Of a DNA stretch of 64,000 bases, positions 7,267 through 17,500 are shown one piece after another (positions within the stretch are counted from its first letter, which is position 1; every line of letters starts with the position of its first letter). The notes beneath the pieces are model-generated. The model had not been told where the DNA came from. It saw only the letters and a list, made by a program, of their open reading frames with translations, and ran no database searches. The position numbers and the translations under genes are program-made. Source of the stretch: Terriglobus albidus (GTDB taxonomy: Bacteria; Acidobacteriota; Terriglobia; Terriglobales; Acidobacteriaceae); contig NZ_JAGTAS010000050.1 of assembly GCF_025685425.1 (NCBI RefSeq), positions 124,001-188,000 on the forward strand. Reading direction: 5' to 3'.

Positions 7267-10200
7267 ATGTCAAAAAGACGTAGCCTTCTTCTCTTGCAGT
7301 TCTTGTTGTGGGTCGGGTGTTTTTGGGGGTACAACGCTTTCGGGCAGACACTCTATGGAACGTTGACCGGTGTTGTCAGCGATGCGACCGGTTCCGTTCT
7401 TCCCAACGCACAGATCACCGCAACCAACCCATCCACCGGTCTTACCCGCACCACCACGACCGACGCTTCAGGCAACTATCAGTTCACGGACCTGCCGCCG
7501 GGCTCCTACGATGTAACCTTCTCCGCGCCGAACTTCACGCAGAGTGTCAGCAAAGGTGTTGCTGTCAGCGCCAATCAGACCCGCCGTATCGACACGACGA
7601 TGTCACTGGGCGCGGTCTCCGACAAGATTGAAGTCACCACGGCTCCGCCGGCACTGCAGACCGATCGCGCCGATGTGAACTACGAGATCACCAGCACCCA
7701 GGTGCAGGAGCTGCCGACGACCTCCACCGCAGGCCGTAACTTCCAGGGGCTGTATCGCCTGATTCCTGGTGTGCCGCCGCCGACGGAGAACAACTCACAG
7801 GCAGGTAATCCGGGCCGTACCCAGGCAGTGACGGCAAACGGCATTGCGAACACCATCAACTCCACCAAGATTGACGGCGCGGCTGTGGGATATCCGTGGC
7901 TTCAATCGATCGTCGCGTATATTCCACCGACGGACTCGATCGAATCAGCCAACATTGTGACCAACAGCTTCAACGCCGAGCAGGGCGCAGCGGGTGGTAT
8001 CGCGGCAAACCTGATCGTCAAGAGTGGTACGAATAACTTCCACGGCAGTGCCTGGGAGTACAACTCCATTTCACAATTCAATGCACGTCAGTACTTCACG
8101 CGTGTTTCGACGACGCCGGTAACCCCGAAGAACATCTACAACGAGTACGGCGGGAACATCGGCGGTCCGATCATTAAGGATAAGCTCTTCTTCTTCTTCG
8201 GCTACAACAAGGTTTCTCTGCGCCAGTTCAAGACAGGCAATGCGATGAATGTGCCGCTTGCTGCGGTACGTGGAGGCAACTTCGCCGGTACCGGAGTGAC
8301 GATCTACGATCCCACGACGGGCAATGCGGACGGTTCCGGCCGTACGGCATTTGCGGGGAATGTGATTCCGAGCTCGCGGCTGAGCACGGCATCGCAGAAG
8401 ATTCTTGCCCTGCTGCCTACAGAAAAGATCAATGCCACTTCGGGTAACTATCCCGGAGGTGCGATTCTGCAGTTCGATCGCGCAGCCTATGACACAAAGG
8501 TGACCTACAATCCCACCACGAAAGCTACTGTCTTCGGCCGCTATTCTGTACAGCGTTCGCAGATCACTGATCCGCCCGCGCTCGGTAATGCCATTGGCAA
8601 CACCTGGGACGGAGGTCAGCCTGGCTCCGCACCCGGAACAATCCAGAACATTGGTATCGGCGCCTCGTATATCGTTACGCCGAACTTCGTGATCGACGGC
8701 AACGTCGGTTTTGTGCGCATCAATCTGGCAGCGCGCGCTCCGGACTATGGAAAGAACGTCGGTCTCGATACGTTGGGTATCTCTGGTACCAATGGTTCTA
8801 CACCTTTCCAGTCCGGTACGCCCGGCTTCATCGTCGCCAACAACTCAAGCTTCGGAAACTACATTCAGTCGAATCCGTTCCAATTCCGCGACATGCAGTA
8901 TGTCAGCAACCTCAATGCGTCCTGGACTCGAGGACGCCACACGATGCGTTTTGGCGGTGAGTATGTTCACTCGGCTATCAACCATCTTCAGGCGAACAAC
9001 GCCGGCCCGCGTGGGCAGTTCACGTTCTCTGGCGGTGTGACCGGCAATAACAGCGGTGCTACTGCGGATGGTCCGACCTACTATCGCGCGGTTGCCGATC
9101 TTCTTCTCGGTATGCCGCAGGCTATCGGCAAAACGGTACAGCTCTTTCAGCCAAACGGCCCGCGCTTTTCGAGCTTCAGCTTTTTTGCGCAGGATACATG
9201 GAAGGCTACGGCAAACCTGACCCTCAACTACGGCGTCCGCTATGAGTACTATCCGTTCGCGAATCGCGATCATACCGGTGTCTTCCGCTTCGACCCTGCA
9301 ACCAGCAATGTGCTGATCGGCGGTCGTGGCAATGTGCCGACCGACACGGGCGAAGATGTAGGGCACGGCATGCTGGTGCCTCGTCTCGGAATCAACTATC
9401 GCATCAATGACAAGACTGTGGTTCGCTCCGGTGGAGGCCTCACGGTCGATCCGGAAAACTTCCGCTTCTTCCGCGACTCTTATCCTGCTCTGATTACGCT
9501 GAACAACACGGGCGCGAATAACTACGTTCCCGCGGGGGCGCTCACGGCTCCGAACTCGTCGGCGCCGAACATGAATACACTGCCGAGCGGTACATTGGCC
9601 GCAGGGGTGCCAACAGTGGGTGTACCGGATATCTCTTCCGGTATTGTGTCTCTACCGTACAACTACACCACGCAGACCGCTCCGCAGAAGTGGCGTCGCG
9701 GTTATATCGAAACCTGGAACCTGTTCGTCGATCGTGACCTGTTCAAGGGGCTGGTTCTGAACCTCGGCTACGTCGGCACGCATCACGTCCGTCAGGTCGT
9801 CGGTATCGACATCAACGCGGGCGGCGTCAGCACGCTGGGCGCCAGCAGCCGTCCTCTTTTTGCCAACGCAAACGCTCCTGGCGGCGCGAAACGCTATACC
9901 GGAACCATTCTGAATGTTCTTCCTTGGGCCGATGAAAAGTATTCCGGTATGCAACTGCAGTTGAGCAATCGTAGCTCTTCACAGTTGCAGTACGGCTATG
10001 CCTATACCTGGTCGCACTATATGAATAACTACGACGCGGACAGCACGCTCGGAGCGGTTGCCTTCAATACTCCGGCGCTGCAGAAGCGTAATTTCGCCAA
10101 CTCGCAGTTCGATCGTAAACACCTCAACGTACTGTGGACCGTGTGGCAGATGCCTGTCGGTCGCGGACGTCGCTTCCTGAACCAAGGGATCGTCGCCAAC

Positions 10201-10668
10201 CTCGTCGGTGGATGGGATCTGAATACCATCATGACCTACTACAGCGGGCGCCCGTTCCAGATTACGGATAACTCGCAGGCCGGTAACGGAGATACCGTCG
10301 TACCCAACCAGGTAAGCCCGCTACAGCTCACCGGAACGAAGTACACCAGCGGATCCACCACGTATCCGTATTACTTCGTCAACAACGGCAACATCACCAA
10401 GCTGCCGAATGCGACTTCCAACGGCAACATGGGTCGCAACTCTGTCCGCGGCCCCGGCTACTTCAATCTGGATGTGGGACTCACGCGCAATATCCCCATC
10501 TGGAGAGAGATTTCTGTTGTGCTGAAGGCTGAGTCGTTTGACGTCACCAACACGCCGCAGTGGAGCAATCCCACTGCCAATGTGAATGACGCCGGCTTCG
10601 GTCAGATCACCAGCGTTCTCTCAACCAGCAACCGGACGCTGCGCTTCAGCGGACGCATCAAGTTCTAA
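7267..10668 (+). CDS. TonB-dependent receptor, Oar-like, carboxypeptidase-regulatory N-domain
   Basis: This is a predicted outer-membrane receptor of the acidobacterial Oar-like type. A signal peptide (to about residue 27, ending GYNAFGQ) precedes a carboxypeptidase-regulatory-like Ig-fold domain (LYGTLTGVVSDATGSVLPNA, residues about 29-110). A plug-like region and a long beta-barrel with alternating aromatic residues follow, ending in RTLRFSGRIKF with the terminal Phe typical of outer-membrane barrels. At 1133 residues it is much larger than classical siderophore receptors but normal for this group. The substrate is unknown, plausibly an oligosaccharide or peptide. CTGGAG sits eight bases before the start. 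It is divergent from a ROK repressor, which points to sugar-responsive expression. A hairpin follows the stop codon. Confidence 0.9.
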   Translation: MSKRRSLLLLQFLLWVGCFWGYNAFGQTLYGTLTGVVSDATGSVLPNAQITATNPSTGLTRTTTTDASGNYQFTDLPPGSYDVTFSAPNFTQSVSKGVAVSANQTRRIDTTMSLGAVSDKIEVTTAPPALQTDRADVNYEITSTQVQELPTTSTAGRNFQGLYRLIPGVPPPTENNSQAGNPGRTQAVTANGIANTINSTKIDGAAVGYPWLQSIVAYIPPTDSIESANIVTNSFNAEQGAAGGIAANLIVKSGTNNFHGSAWEYNSISQFNARQYFTRVSTTPVTPKNIYNEYGGNIGGPIIKDKLFFFFGYNKVSLRQFKTGNAMNVPLAAVRGGNFAGTGVTIYDPTTGNADGSGRTAFAGNVIPSSRLSTASQKILALLPTEKINATSGNYPGGAILQFDRAAYDTKVTYNPTTKATVFGRYSVQRSQITDPPALGNAIGNTWDGGQPGSAPGTIQNIGIGASYIVTPNFVIDGNVGFVRINLAARAPDYGKNVGLDTLGISGTNGSTPFQSGTPGFIVANNSSFGNYIQSNPFQFRDMQYVSNLNASWTRGRHTMRFGGEYVHSAINHLQANNAGPRGQFTFSGGVTGNNSGATADGPTYYRAVADLLLGMPQAIGKTVQLFQPNGPRFSSFSFFAQDTWKATANLTLNYGVRYEYYPFANRDHTGVFRFDPATSNVLIGGRGNVPTDTGEDVGHGMLVPRLGINYRINDKTVVRSGGGLTVDPENFRFFRDSYPALITLNNTGANNYVPAGALTAPNSSAPNMNTLPSGTLAAGVPTVGVPDISSGIVSLPYNYTTQTAPQKWRRGYIETWNLFVDRDLFKGLVLNLGYVGTHHVRQVVGIDINAGGVSTLGASSRPLFANANAPGGAKRYTGTILNVLPWADEKYSGMQLQLSNRSSSQLQYGYAYTWSHYMNNYDADSTLGAVAFNTPALQKRNFANSQFDRKHLNVLWTVWQMPVGRGRRFLNQGIVANLVGGWDLNTIMTYYSGRPFQITDNSQAGNGDTVVPNQVSPLQLTGTKYTSGSTTYPYYFVNNGNITKLPNATSNGNMGRNSVRGPGYFNLDVGLTRNIPIWREISVVLKAESFDVTNTPQWSNPTANVNDAGFGQITSVLSTSNRTLRFSGRIKF

Positions 10669-10679
10669 CGAACACCTAC

Positions 10680-10720
10680 CGAAGCGGACCTTGTTCTTTT
10701 TCAGGATGAGGTCCGCTTCG
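10680..10720 (+). terminator. Hairpin after the receptor gene
   Basis: An 11-bp perfect inverted repeat, CGAAGCGGACC ... GGTCCGCTTCG, with a 19-nt loop, begins 12 nt after the receptor stop and is followed by CTTTATG. It has no long T-run, so termination may be partial, leaving read-through to the SGNH gene possible. Confidence 0.45.
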
Positions 10721-10744
10721 CTTTATGTAAGAATCGGCTTCGCG

Positions 10745-11416
10745 ATGCGAGGCCTTTCTTTTTTGCTCACTGTTTTGATGGCGGTAATGATGCATGGGCA
10801 GACACGTGTGGTGAACGCCGGCTTTGGCGGCAGAAACACCGCCGAGCTCGAAAAACGTTTCGCGCATGAGTTGGCGGAAGCCAAACCCGCCTACGTCGTG
10901 CTCTTTACCGGTACCAACGATGCATTGAACGACACCAAGTTTCTCACTCCATCGCAGACCAGAGAGAATCTCACCGCTATGGTCCGACAGGCCCAGGCTG
11001 CCGGAGCGTCCGTGGTTCTGGTGACCGTGCATGATCCAGATCTCACGCGGCTGCTGAAACGCCATCGGCCGGAGGCATACGGTGCTGTGCCGCCGCTGGA
11101 GCGGGTAGCCCAGGTTAATGCCGTGATCGAAGAGGTCGCCGGAGTCCACCATGCCGCGGTTGTCCCATTTCACGACATTCTGCAGCAGGCCGGCGGAGCC
11201 AGTGCCGAGCTCAGCACCGACGGCGTTCACCTCACGGTAAAGGGTTACGGCATGCTCGCAGCGGCGGTGCGGGCAAAGCTTCCACAGCAGATGCCTCCGA
11301 ATGTTTCGATTTTATGTATGGGCGACAGCCTGACCTATGGCATTGGTGTTCGCCCCGATGGCACGCCAGAAACCGCCGAAACTTACCCCGCGCAGTTAAG
11401 CGCTCTTCTTCGGTGA
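10745..11416 (+). CDS. Secreted SGNH/GDSL hydrolase with permuted motif order
   Basis: This 223-residue protein carries all the SGNH hydrolase blocks, but in the order II-III-V-I. After a signal peptide (MRGLSFLLTVLMAVMMHGQ) come VVNAGFGGRNT (block II, residues 22-32), FTGTNDALN (block III, 54-62) and STDGVHLTVKGY (block V, Asp159 and His162). Only then does the nucleophile block ILCMGDSLTYGIGV appear (Ser195), followed by YPAQLSALLR and the stop. In ordinary family members the GDS block is N-terminal and YP..L..LL runs straight into VVNAG; here those two ends are the protein termini. All catalytic residues are present, so activity as an esterase or lipase-like hydrolase is plausible. An upstream ATG at 10706 is possible, but it overlaps the hairpin and would mask the signal peptide. 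Confidence 0.85.
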   Translation: MRGLSFLLTVLMAVMMHGQTRVVNAGFGGRNTAELEKRFAHELAEAKPAYVVLFTGTNDALNDTKFLTPSQTRENLTAMVRQAQAAGASVVLVTVHDPDLTRLLKRHRPEAYGAVPPLERVAQVNAVIEEVAGVHHAAVVPFHDILQQAGGASAELSTDGVHLTVKGYGMLAAAVRAKLPQQMPPNVSILCMGDSLTYGIGVRPDGTPETAETYPAQLSALLR

Positions 11417-11452
11417 CGACAAAGCGGCTTGGCTCTGCGTAGAATTCCCTCC

Positions 11453-12736
11453 ATGGCAACGACTCTCCCTCCGCCGGTTCAGGAATCTTCGGAGACCTCC
11501 GGCGCCATCGAAGCGCATGTGCAGCGGGTGCTGCACAGTCCGCACTTCGCCCGGGCTGAAACGCAACGCAAGTTGTTGCAATACCTCTGGGAGCATCGCT
11601 CCGAGAATGTGAGCGAGTATGCCATCGCCACAGAGGCGCTCGGCCGGCACAGCAACTTCGACTCCACGACAGACGCTTCGGTCCGTGTCCATATCTCTCG
11701 CCTGCGCCGCAAGCTGAAGGACTACTACCAGCAGGAGACGGACGAGCCCGAGCTCCTGGTCATTCCCACCGGTACGCATCAACTGATGGTGCTCGACCAT
11801 CCGGCACCTTCGGTTACGGAGCCGCTTCGGGCGGCGGATCTCGATCCCGTGGCCATAGAGGAAGTGAAGCGGTCGGCGGTGCCGTTTCTGTGCGGAGCTA
11901 TCGTTCTCCTGGTCATGGCTGTCGTATGGCTGGCCTGGAGCAACCATGTTTTGCGCGCGACGAATGACCGCCATGCGCCGAATGCCTTCTGGGCCTCGTT
12001 CCTGGAGGGTTCAGCCCCGATTCGCATCATTCTGCCGACGCCGATCCTGTTTTCGTTTGCGAATGCCCCGACCTTCCGCTTCCGCTCCACTCAAGTTAAC
12101 GATTACAACGATATCCCCAAGGACCCCCAGTTCGAGGCGTTGACGAAGGATCTGGGGAAGCCGTTGTTGGAGCAACCCTACACCGTCTCCTGGGACACCC
12201 TCGCCGCCATCGATATGGCGCGCTACCTGGACTCGGTCGGCGCCAAACAGCGCGTCTCGTTCGATGTGACCCGGGACTTGTCCCCGATGGTCCTTGAACA
12301 GGCAAATGTGATTACCCTTGGGACTCACCAGACGCTCCAGCCGCTCCATGACTACCTGCAGGCGATGAACTTTTCGTTGTCGCAGTCGGAGCGACGGGTG
12401 ACCAATGCTCATCCCGCCAAGGGAGAGCAGGCGACCTACGAGATCATCCATAAGTCGAGGGATCGCGAGGTGCGTCCCTCCATTATTTCCATCCTCCCGG
12501 GCCGTGCACCGGGACTTAAGGTCCTGCTGATGCAGTCAGGCGATACGAGAGCTCTGGTTGCGCTGATCTCGTCTTCGGCCGGCTCGAACTCGATTGAGGA
12601 GATGTGGAGGAAAAACGGTTCACCGAAATACTTTGAAATGGTGACCTATACCGAGGTGGAGAGCAATCGGGCGCTCCGTACGTGGCCTGTGGCAATGCAC
12701 GTCTTCACCTCGCAAGCCCCTGCAAATTCAATGTAA
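11453..12736 (+). CDS. Membrane-anchored winged-helix regulator (CadC/ToxR-like layout)
   Basis: A cytoplasmic DNA-binding domain of the kind common in acidobacteria lies at residues about 22-95: HFARAETQRKLLQYLWEH, EYAIATEALGR and a recognition region DASVRVHISRLRRKLKDYY. One transmembrane helix follows (SAVPFLCGAIVLLVMAVVWLA, about 141-161), then an extracytoplasmic domain of about 260 residues with no recognised motif. This is the layout of one-component membrane regulators such as CadC or ToxR, which sense an external signal and act on DNA directly. The ATG at 11453 starts 36 bases after the SGNH stop; an upstream ATG at 11429 adds eight residues. It lies between the SGNH and the FAD oxidoreductase genes, which could be its targets. 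Confidence 0.78.
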   Translation: MATTLPPPVQESSETSGAIEAHVQRVLHSPHFARAETQRKLLQYLWEHRSENVSEYAIATEALGRHSNFDSTTDASVRVHISRLRRKLKDYYQQETDEPELLVIPTGTHQLMVLDHPAPSVTEPLRAADLDPVAIEEVKRSAVPFLCGAIVLLVMAVVWLAWSNHVLRATNDRHAPNAFWASFLEGSAPIRIILPTPILFSFANAPTFRFRSTQVNDYNDIPKDPQFEALTKDLGKPLLEQPYTVSWDTLAAIDMARYLDSVGAKQRVSFDVTRDLSPMVLEQANVITLGTHQTLQPLHDYLQAMNFSLSQSERRVTNAHPAKGEQATYEIIHKSRDREVRPSIISILPGRAPGLKVLLMQSGDTRALVALISSSAGSNSIEEMWRKNGSPKYFEMVTYTEVESNRALRTWPVAMHVFTSQAPANSM

Positions 12737-12789
12737 CAGCGCGTAACATACGGCTCGAAACGTGTCAGCCATGTCTCCGGGATGGCAGT

Positions 12790-14418
12790 ATGCATTTCAT
12801 GACTGGATTGCTGCATCGCATATTCCCCCTTACTGCTGCTCTTCTTCTTTTCGCCCTACCAGGCATTTCGCAAAATACTCCACCGCCCGCTGACCTTGTG
12901 GTCTATGGTGGTACGGCCTCAGGAGTCATGACGGCCTATGCTGCCGCGAAGGAGGGGCTGCATGTTGTGCTGCTCGAGCCTGGCACACACCTTGGCGGCA
13001 TGGTGACCGGTGGTCTTTCGGCGACGGATGTCGCGCACTTTCAGATCATCGGCGGCTACGCCCGCGAGTTCTACCGGCAGGCTGCTGCCCACTACGGCGT
13101 GCACACCCTGAACAAGCACGATGACTGGCTCTCGGAGCCGAAGGTGGGAGAGGCGATCTTCCAGCAGTGGCTCAAGCAGGCGGGCGTCGAGGTTCAGTTT
13201 CACGAGCGCCTGAAGGAGCACGGCGGTGTTTCGAAGTCGGGAACAACCGTTGTCTCCATCACGACGGAAGATGGCAAGGTGTGGAAGGCAAAGACCTTTG
13301 CTGACTGCTCCTATGAGGGTGACCTGATGGCGCAGGCGGGTGTGCACTATACCGTCGGCCGCGAGGGGATCGAGGTGTATCACGAAGATCTTGCCGGAGT
13401 TCGCGTCGACACCCCCAAGCACCAGTTCCTGTGGAAGATCTCACCTTTCGATGAGAAGGGGAAGCTGATGCCTGAGGTGGATCCCGGGCCGATGGGGGCA
13501 AACGGCGCGGGGGACAAGAAGGTGCAGGCCTATAACTTCCGCATGATCCTGACCAACGATCCTCAAAACAAGCTGCCATGGACGAAGCCGGCAGGCTATG
13601 ACGCTGCCCGCTTTGCGCTACTGGCGAAGTACCTGGGCGAGTGGAAAGAGCACATGCATCGCGAGCCGACCTTCCGTGATGTGATGAACCCGGTAATGAT
13701 TCCCAACCATGAGGCCGACTTCAACAACAACGGCGCCTTCTCCAGCGATTACATCGGCAAAAGCTGGACCTATCCCGACGCCGGTTATGACGAACGCAAG
13801 AAAATCTGGGACGACCACCTGCTCTATACCAAGTCGTTCCTCTGGTTCCTGGCTTCCGATCCTCGGGTGCCGAAGCAACTGCAGGCTGAGGTCAACAGTT
13901 GGGGCCGGGCGAAGGACGAGTTTGTCGATACGGACGGCTGGCCGAACCAGCTCTACATCCGCGAGGGGCGCCGCATGATCGGTATGTATGTCATGAAACA
14001 GGCTGACCTGCAGACCGATCGTACCAAGCCTGACTCCATTGCCATGGGTTCCTACAACAGCGACTCACACAACATTCAGCGCGTCGCTATGCCCGACGGC
14101 GGTGTCCGGAACGAGGGAGATGTACAGGTTCCGGTTAAGCCCTATGAGATCGCCTTCGGAACCATTCTTCCCAAGAAGGAGGAGACGGTGAATCTGCTTG
14201 TCCCGGTCTGTTTGTCAGCGTCGCATGTCGCCTATTCCTCGGTCCGTATGGAGCCGCAGTACATGATGCTCGGTCAGGCTGCGGGCGTGACGGCTGCGAT
14301 GGCGGTTCGGGGGAAGACGGCTGTGCAGGAGATCGATTTGAAGGCTCTGCAAAAGCGTCTGCGTGAGCAGAAGGCCATTCTCCATCTCGATCAGGAAGAA
14401 TCCGGCGATAGTCTCTGA
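12790..14418 (+). CDS. Secreted FAD-dependent oxidoreductase (FAD_oxidored type)
   Basis: The protein has a signal peptide (residues 1-28, ending FALPGISQ) and then an N-terminal FAD-binding Rossmann motif, VVYGGTASGVMTAYAAA (residues about 38-54), a variant of the GxGxxG fingerprint as seen in the PF12831 FAD-dependent oxidoreductases of environmental bacteria. A C-terminal segment RMEPQYMMLGQAAGVTAAM matches the second FAD contact of this group. At 542 residues the length is typical. The substrate is unknown; relatives are often found near glycan-degradation genes. Export suggests periplasmic action. The ATG at 12790 gives a clean signal peptide, 53 bases after the regulator stop. A strong palindrome follows the stop codon. 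Confidence 0.85.
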   Translation: MHFMTGLLHRIFPLTAALLLFALPGISQNTPPPADLVVYGGTASGVMTAYAAAKEGLHVVLLEPGTHLGGMVTGGLSATDVAHFQIIGGYAREFYRQAAAHYGVHTLNKHDDWLSEPKVGEAIFQQWLKQAGVEVQFHERLKEHGGVSKSGTTVVSITTEDGKVWKAKTFADCSYEGDLMAQAGVHYTVGREGIEVYHEDLAGVRVDTPKHQFLWKISPFDEKGKLMPEVDPGPMGANGAGDKKVQAYNFRMILTNDPQNKLPWTKPAGYDAARFALLAKYLGEWKEHMHREPTFRDVMNPVMIPNHEADFNNNGAFSSDYIGKSWTYPDAGYDERKKIWDDHLLYTKSFLWFLASDPRVPKQLQAEVNSWGRAKDEFVDTDGWPNQLYIREGRRMIGMYVMKQADLQTDRTKPDSIAMGSYNSDSHNIQRVAMPDGGVRNEGDVQVPVKPYEIAFGTILPKKEETVNLLVPVCLSASHVAYSSVRMEPQYMMLGQAAGVTAAMAVRGKTAVQEIDLKALQKRLREQKAILHLDQEESGDSL

Positions 14419-14443
14419 TGTGCTAACTCACTGAAAACAAAGT

Positions 14444-14466
14444 AGCTGTTACGTAACGTAACAGCT
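14444..14466. promoter_or_regulatory. Perfect palindrome AGCTGTTACG-TAA-CGTAACAGCT
   Basis: A 10-bp perfect inverted repeat with a 3-bp centre, between the FAD oxidoreductase stop and the next receptor start (130 bp away). There is no T-run, so it looks more like an operator than a terminator. Its core TGTTACGTAA recurs at 3875-3884 upstream of the aminotransferase gene. A second hairpin, GGCGATTCC ... GGAATCGCC (14525-14550), lies in the likely leader of the receptor. Confidence 0.4.
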
Positions 14467-14595
14467 TGGAACTTCACCGGCATCGACCCGGGAACGAATA
14501 GTTAGCAAGCCATAAGGGAGAACCGGCGATTCCTTTTCTCGGGAATCGCCTCCCTTGGACGCAGGACAAACTGCAGTGCTTATGAGGCCTAACCT

Positions 14596-17500
14596 ATGAA
14601 GCAAATTCTCAAGACGCAAGGTCGTTGCTTTGGCCTTCTTCTCGTTCTACTCCTTCTCGTTTCGTCTATGTTGCGAGCGCAGGTTGCGAACGGTGTCATC
14701 ACCGGACGCCTGACCGACAGTACCGGCGCCGTTGTCGCCAACGCTCAGGTGACGCTTACCAAGACCGATACCGGCCTCACGTTGACGACCCAGACCAACA
14801 GTGATGGCATCTACTCTTTCCTCTCGCTCCAGACCGGTCCCTACAAGGTGCAGGTTTCGCAGTCAGGTTTCAAGTCGGCGGAGACTACGCTGACCCTCAG
14901 CGTTGGTCAGACCGCCAATATCGATCTCGCGCTTGAGATCGGCTCCAGCACCGAGACCATCAATGTCGAGTCTGCCGGCATGGCCGACCTTGAGGTCAGC
15001 GATGCGACCATCAGTTACACGGTGCGAACCAGGCAGGTCAGCGACCTCCCGCTGAATGGCCGCAACCCCTATGGTCTTGCAGCGCTGTCACCCGGTATTG
15101 CTCCTGGCGGCGGTTTCGGACAGGGTGTGAGCCAGACACGTGGCGCCGTGGTGGCCGCGGGCACGAACAACTTTGAATCCAATGGCGGCGCTGCCGGTTC
15201 GAACGAGATCTTCTTTGACGGTGTGCCGGTAACGGTCTGCTGCCAGGGACAACCAGCGCTAACCCCTTCAGTTGAGGTTGTCGACCAGTTCAAGGTCATC
15301 ACCTCAGTGCCTTCGGCGCAATTTGGACGCTCTTCGGGTGGAATTCTGAATATCGTTTCGAAGACCGGCACCAATCAGATCCACGGCACGGCCTATGACT
15401 ATCTGCGCAACGAGAAGTTGGATGCAGCGCCATACTTTCTGAAGTACAACAACACACCGCCTATCCGCGGACGCAATGACTTCCGCGCACCCCACAAGTT
15501 CAACCAGTATGGCTTCTTCCTGAACGGTCCGGTATGGCTGCCGAAGATCTATAACGGCCGCGAGAAGACCTTCTTTACCTTTGGGTGGGAGGCGGCGCGT
15601 AACGTGCTGTATAACGCGGTGACGACAACTGTGCCGACGGCGTTGCAGCGTCAAGGTGTGTTTAGTGAAGCTCCCGGAATGATCTACGACCCCTACAGCA
15701 CCAGCGGCAACACCCGTCAGCCTTTGCCTGCGGGCTGCAACTCCACCGGGTGCTATGGCGCCGGTAAGCTCGTGCAGAACATCAACCCTGTTTCACAGAA
15801 GCTGCTGCAGTTTCTTCCGCTGCCCAACCTGTCTGGTACAAGCAACAACTACGTGTATGCCAACCGCACCAGCGATCAGGTAGATCAGTTCAATTTCCGC
15901 GTTGATCATAACTTCTCCCCATCGCAGCGTGTCTTCGTACGCGGCACTCGTGACACCAATACGCATCACGAGAACGACCTTTTTAATCAGGCCAATGGTC
16001 CTAGCGGCATCAATCAGACGCTTCGCGCGTATCTCTTTGCCTTGGGTGATACATGGACCATCACGCCGAATCTTCTGCTGCAGACCAACTACGGTTTTGC
16101 TTACCAGAAGAACTTCCAGATCCCCCAGAACTACACCGGCTACAAAGCTTCTGACTACGGCTTCACCAACCTTGATTCACAGCAGCAGCTTCCTGGTTTG
16201 CCGTACATCGGTATCAGCGGCTACGCCAATATGTCATATGCCACCAATACCAATCGTTGGGAGCACTACAGCCACTTCCTCGAATCGACAGCAGTGTGGC
16301 AGCACGGCAAGCACACCCTGACCTTCGGTTACGATGGCCGTCTCATCATCGAGCACCAGCAGAGCGCCGGCAACGGTCCGGGTTCACTATCGTTCGACAC
16401 CACGCTGACCAATGGACCGAATGTTACCAGCGCGGCGGCTTCCAATCAGGCCCAGTTCGACTCCTTTGCGGCCTTCCTGATGGGAACCTTCACCAGTGCC
16501 TCGATCGTGCGTCAGGTGAAGCCGGCATATGACTCCTGGTATCACGCCATGTATGTGCAGGAAGACTGGCGTGCAAATTCGAAGCTGACGATGAACTTCG
16601 GCCTGCGTTATGACATCGAGACCGGATATCGTGAGCGGCATAACCAGTGGGCAGATCTGGACTTGTCGGCAGCGAATCCGTTGTCGAGTTCGGCGTTGCC
16701 GTTCACGGGCGGAGCACGTTATCTCGGCAGCAATTTCCCCAATCGCACGTGGAAGACGTACTACAATAAATTCGCTCCTCGCATCGGCCTTGCCTTCCAG
16801 GCAACCAACAAGACTGTGCTGCGCGCGGGCTACGGTCTGATGTATCTGCCTACATCGCAGCGCTTCTACGGTACAGGTACGCTTGGCTACTCGCAGCAGA
16901 CGCAAACGAACTTCACCAGCACGAGCGTCCCCACCACTACGATCGCGAATCCATTCCCGTCGGGTGTGTTGCTGCCAGCAGGACCGAGTGCCGGTGTGAC
17001 TGCCGGAACGGGTACTTCTGTCAGCGGCGCGATTTATAACAATCCACTGCCATACTTCCAGCAGTTCAACGCAGGTGTTGAGGAGCAGATCGCCAATGGC
17101 GTCGTGGTTCACCTCAACTACGTCGGCAGCCACGGTGTGCACCTTCCCATCAACTACCGGCCTAACGATCTGCGCGATCAGTACTGGGGAGTTCCTGGTA
17201 GCCAGTCGCAGATTGACTACCTCAACGCATCGGTAACAAACCCGTTCTACGGCAATTCCCTGGCCGGGCCGCTTGCGACTCCTGCAGCCGTGCAGCGGGT
17301 GCAGTTACTTTCGCTCTATCCGCAGTACACACCGAATACCGGTATGTCGAACGGTTCCATCACAGTTGCCCAGATGGGAATCGGCGCCTCTATCTTCCAT
17401 GCGGTGCAGGCGTTCATCACCATCCAGCGCACCAAAAATCTTTCGGCTACCGTCAGCTACACTTTCTCGAAGCTGATGGGGAATACGTCGCCCCTGTTGA

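Noticed and set aside
10586-10744. Upstream extension of the SGNH reading frame into the receptor gene
   Set aside because: The first part overlaps receptor coding sequence and a hairpin, and would put about 50 charged residues before the signal peptide.
11280-11416. SGNH block I at the C-terminus as the start of a second, broken SGNH gene
   Set aside because: The segment is in frame with the preceding domain, the first domain lacks its own block I, and no remnant of further SGNH sequence follows the stop before the next gene.
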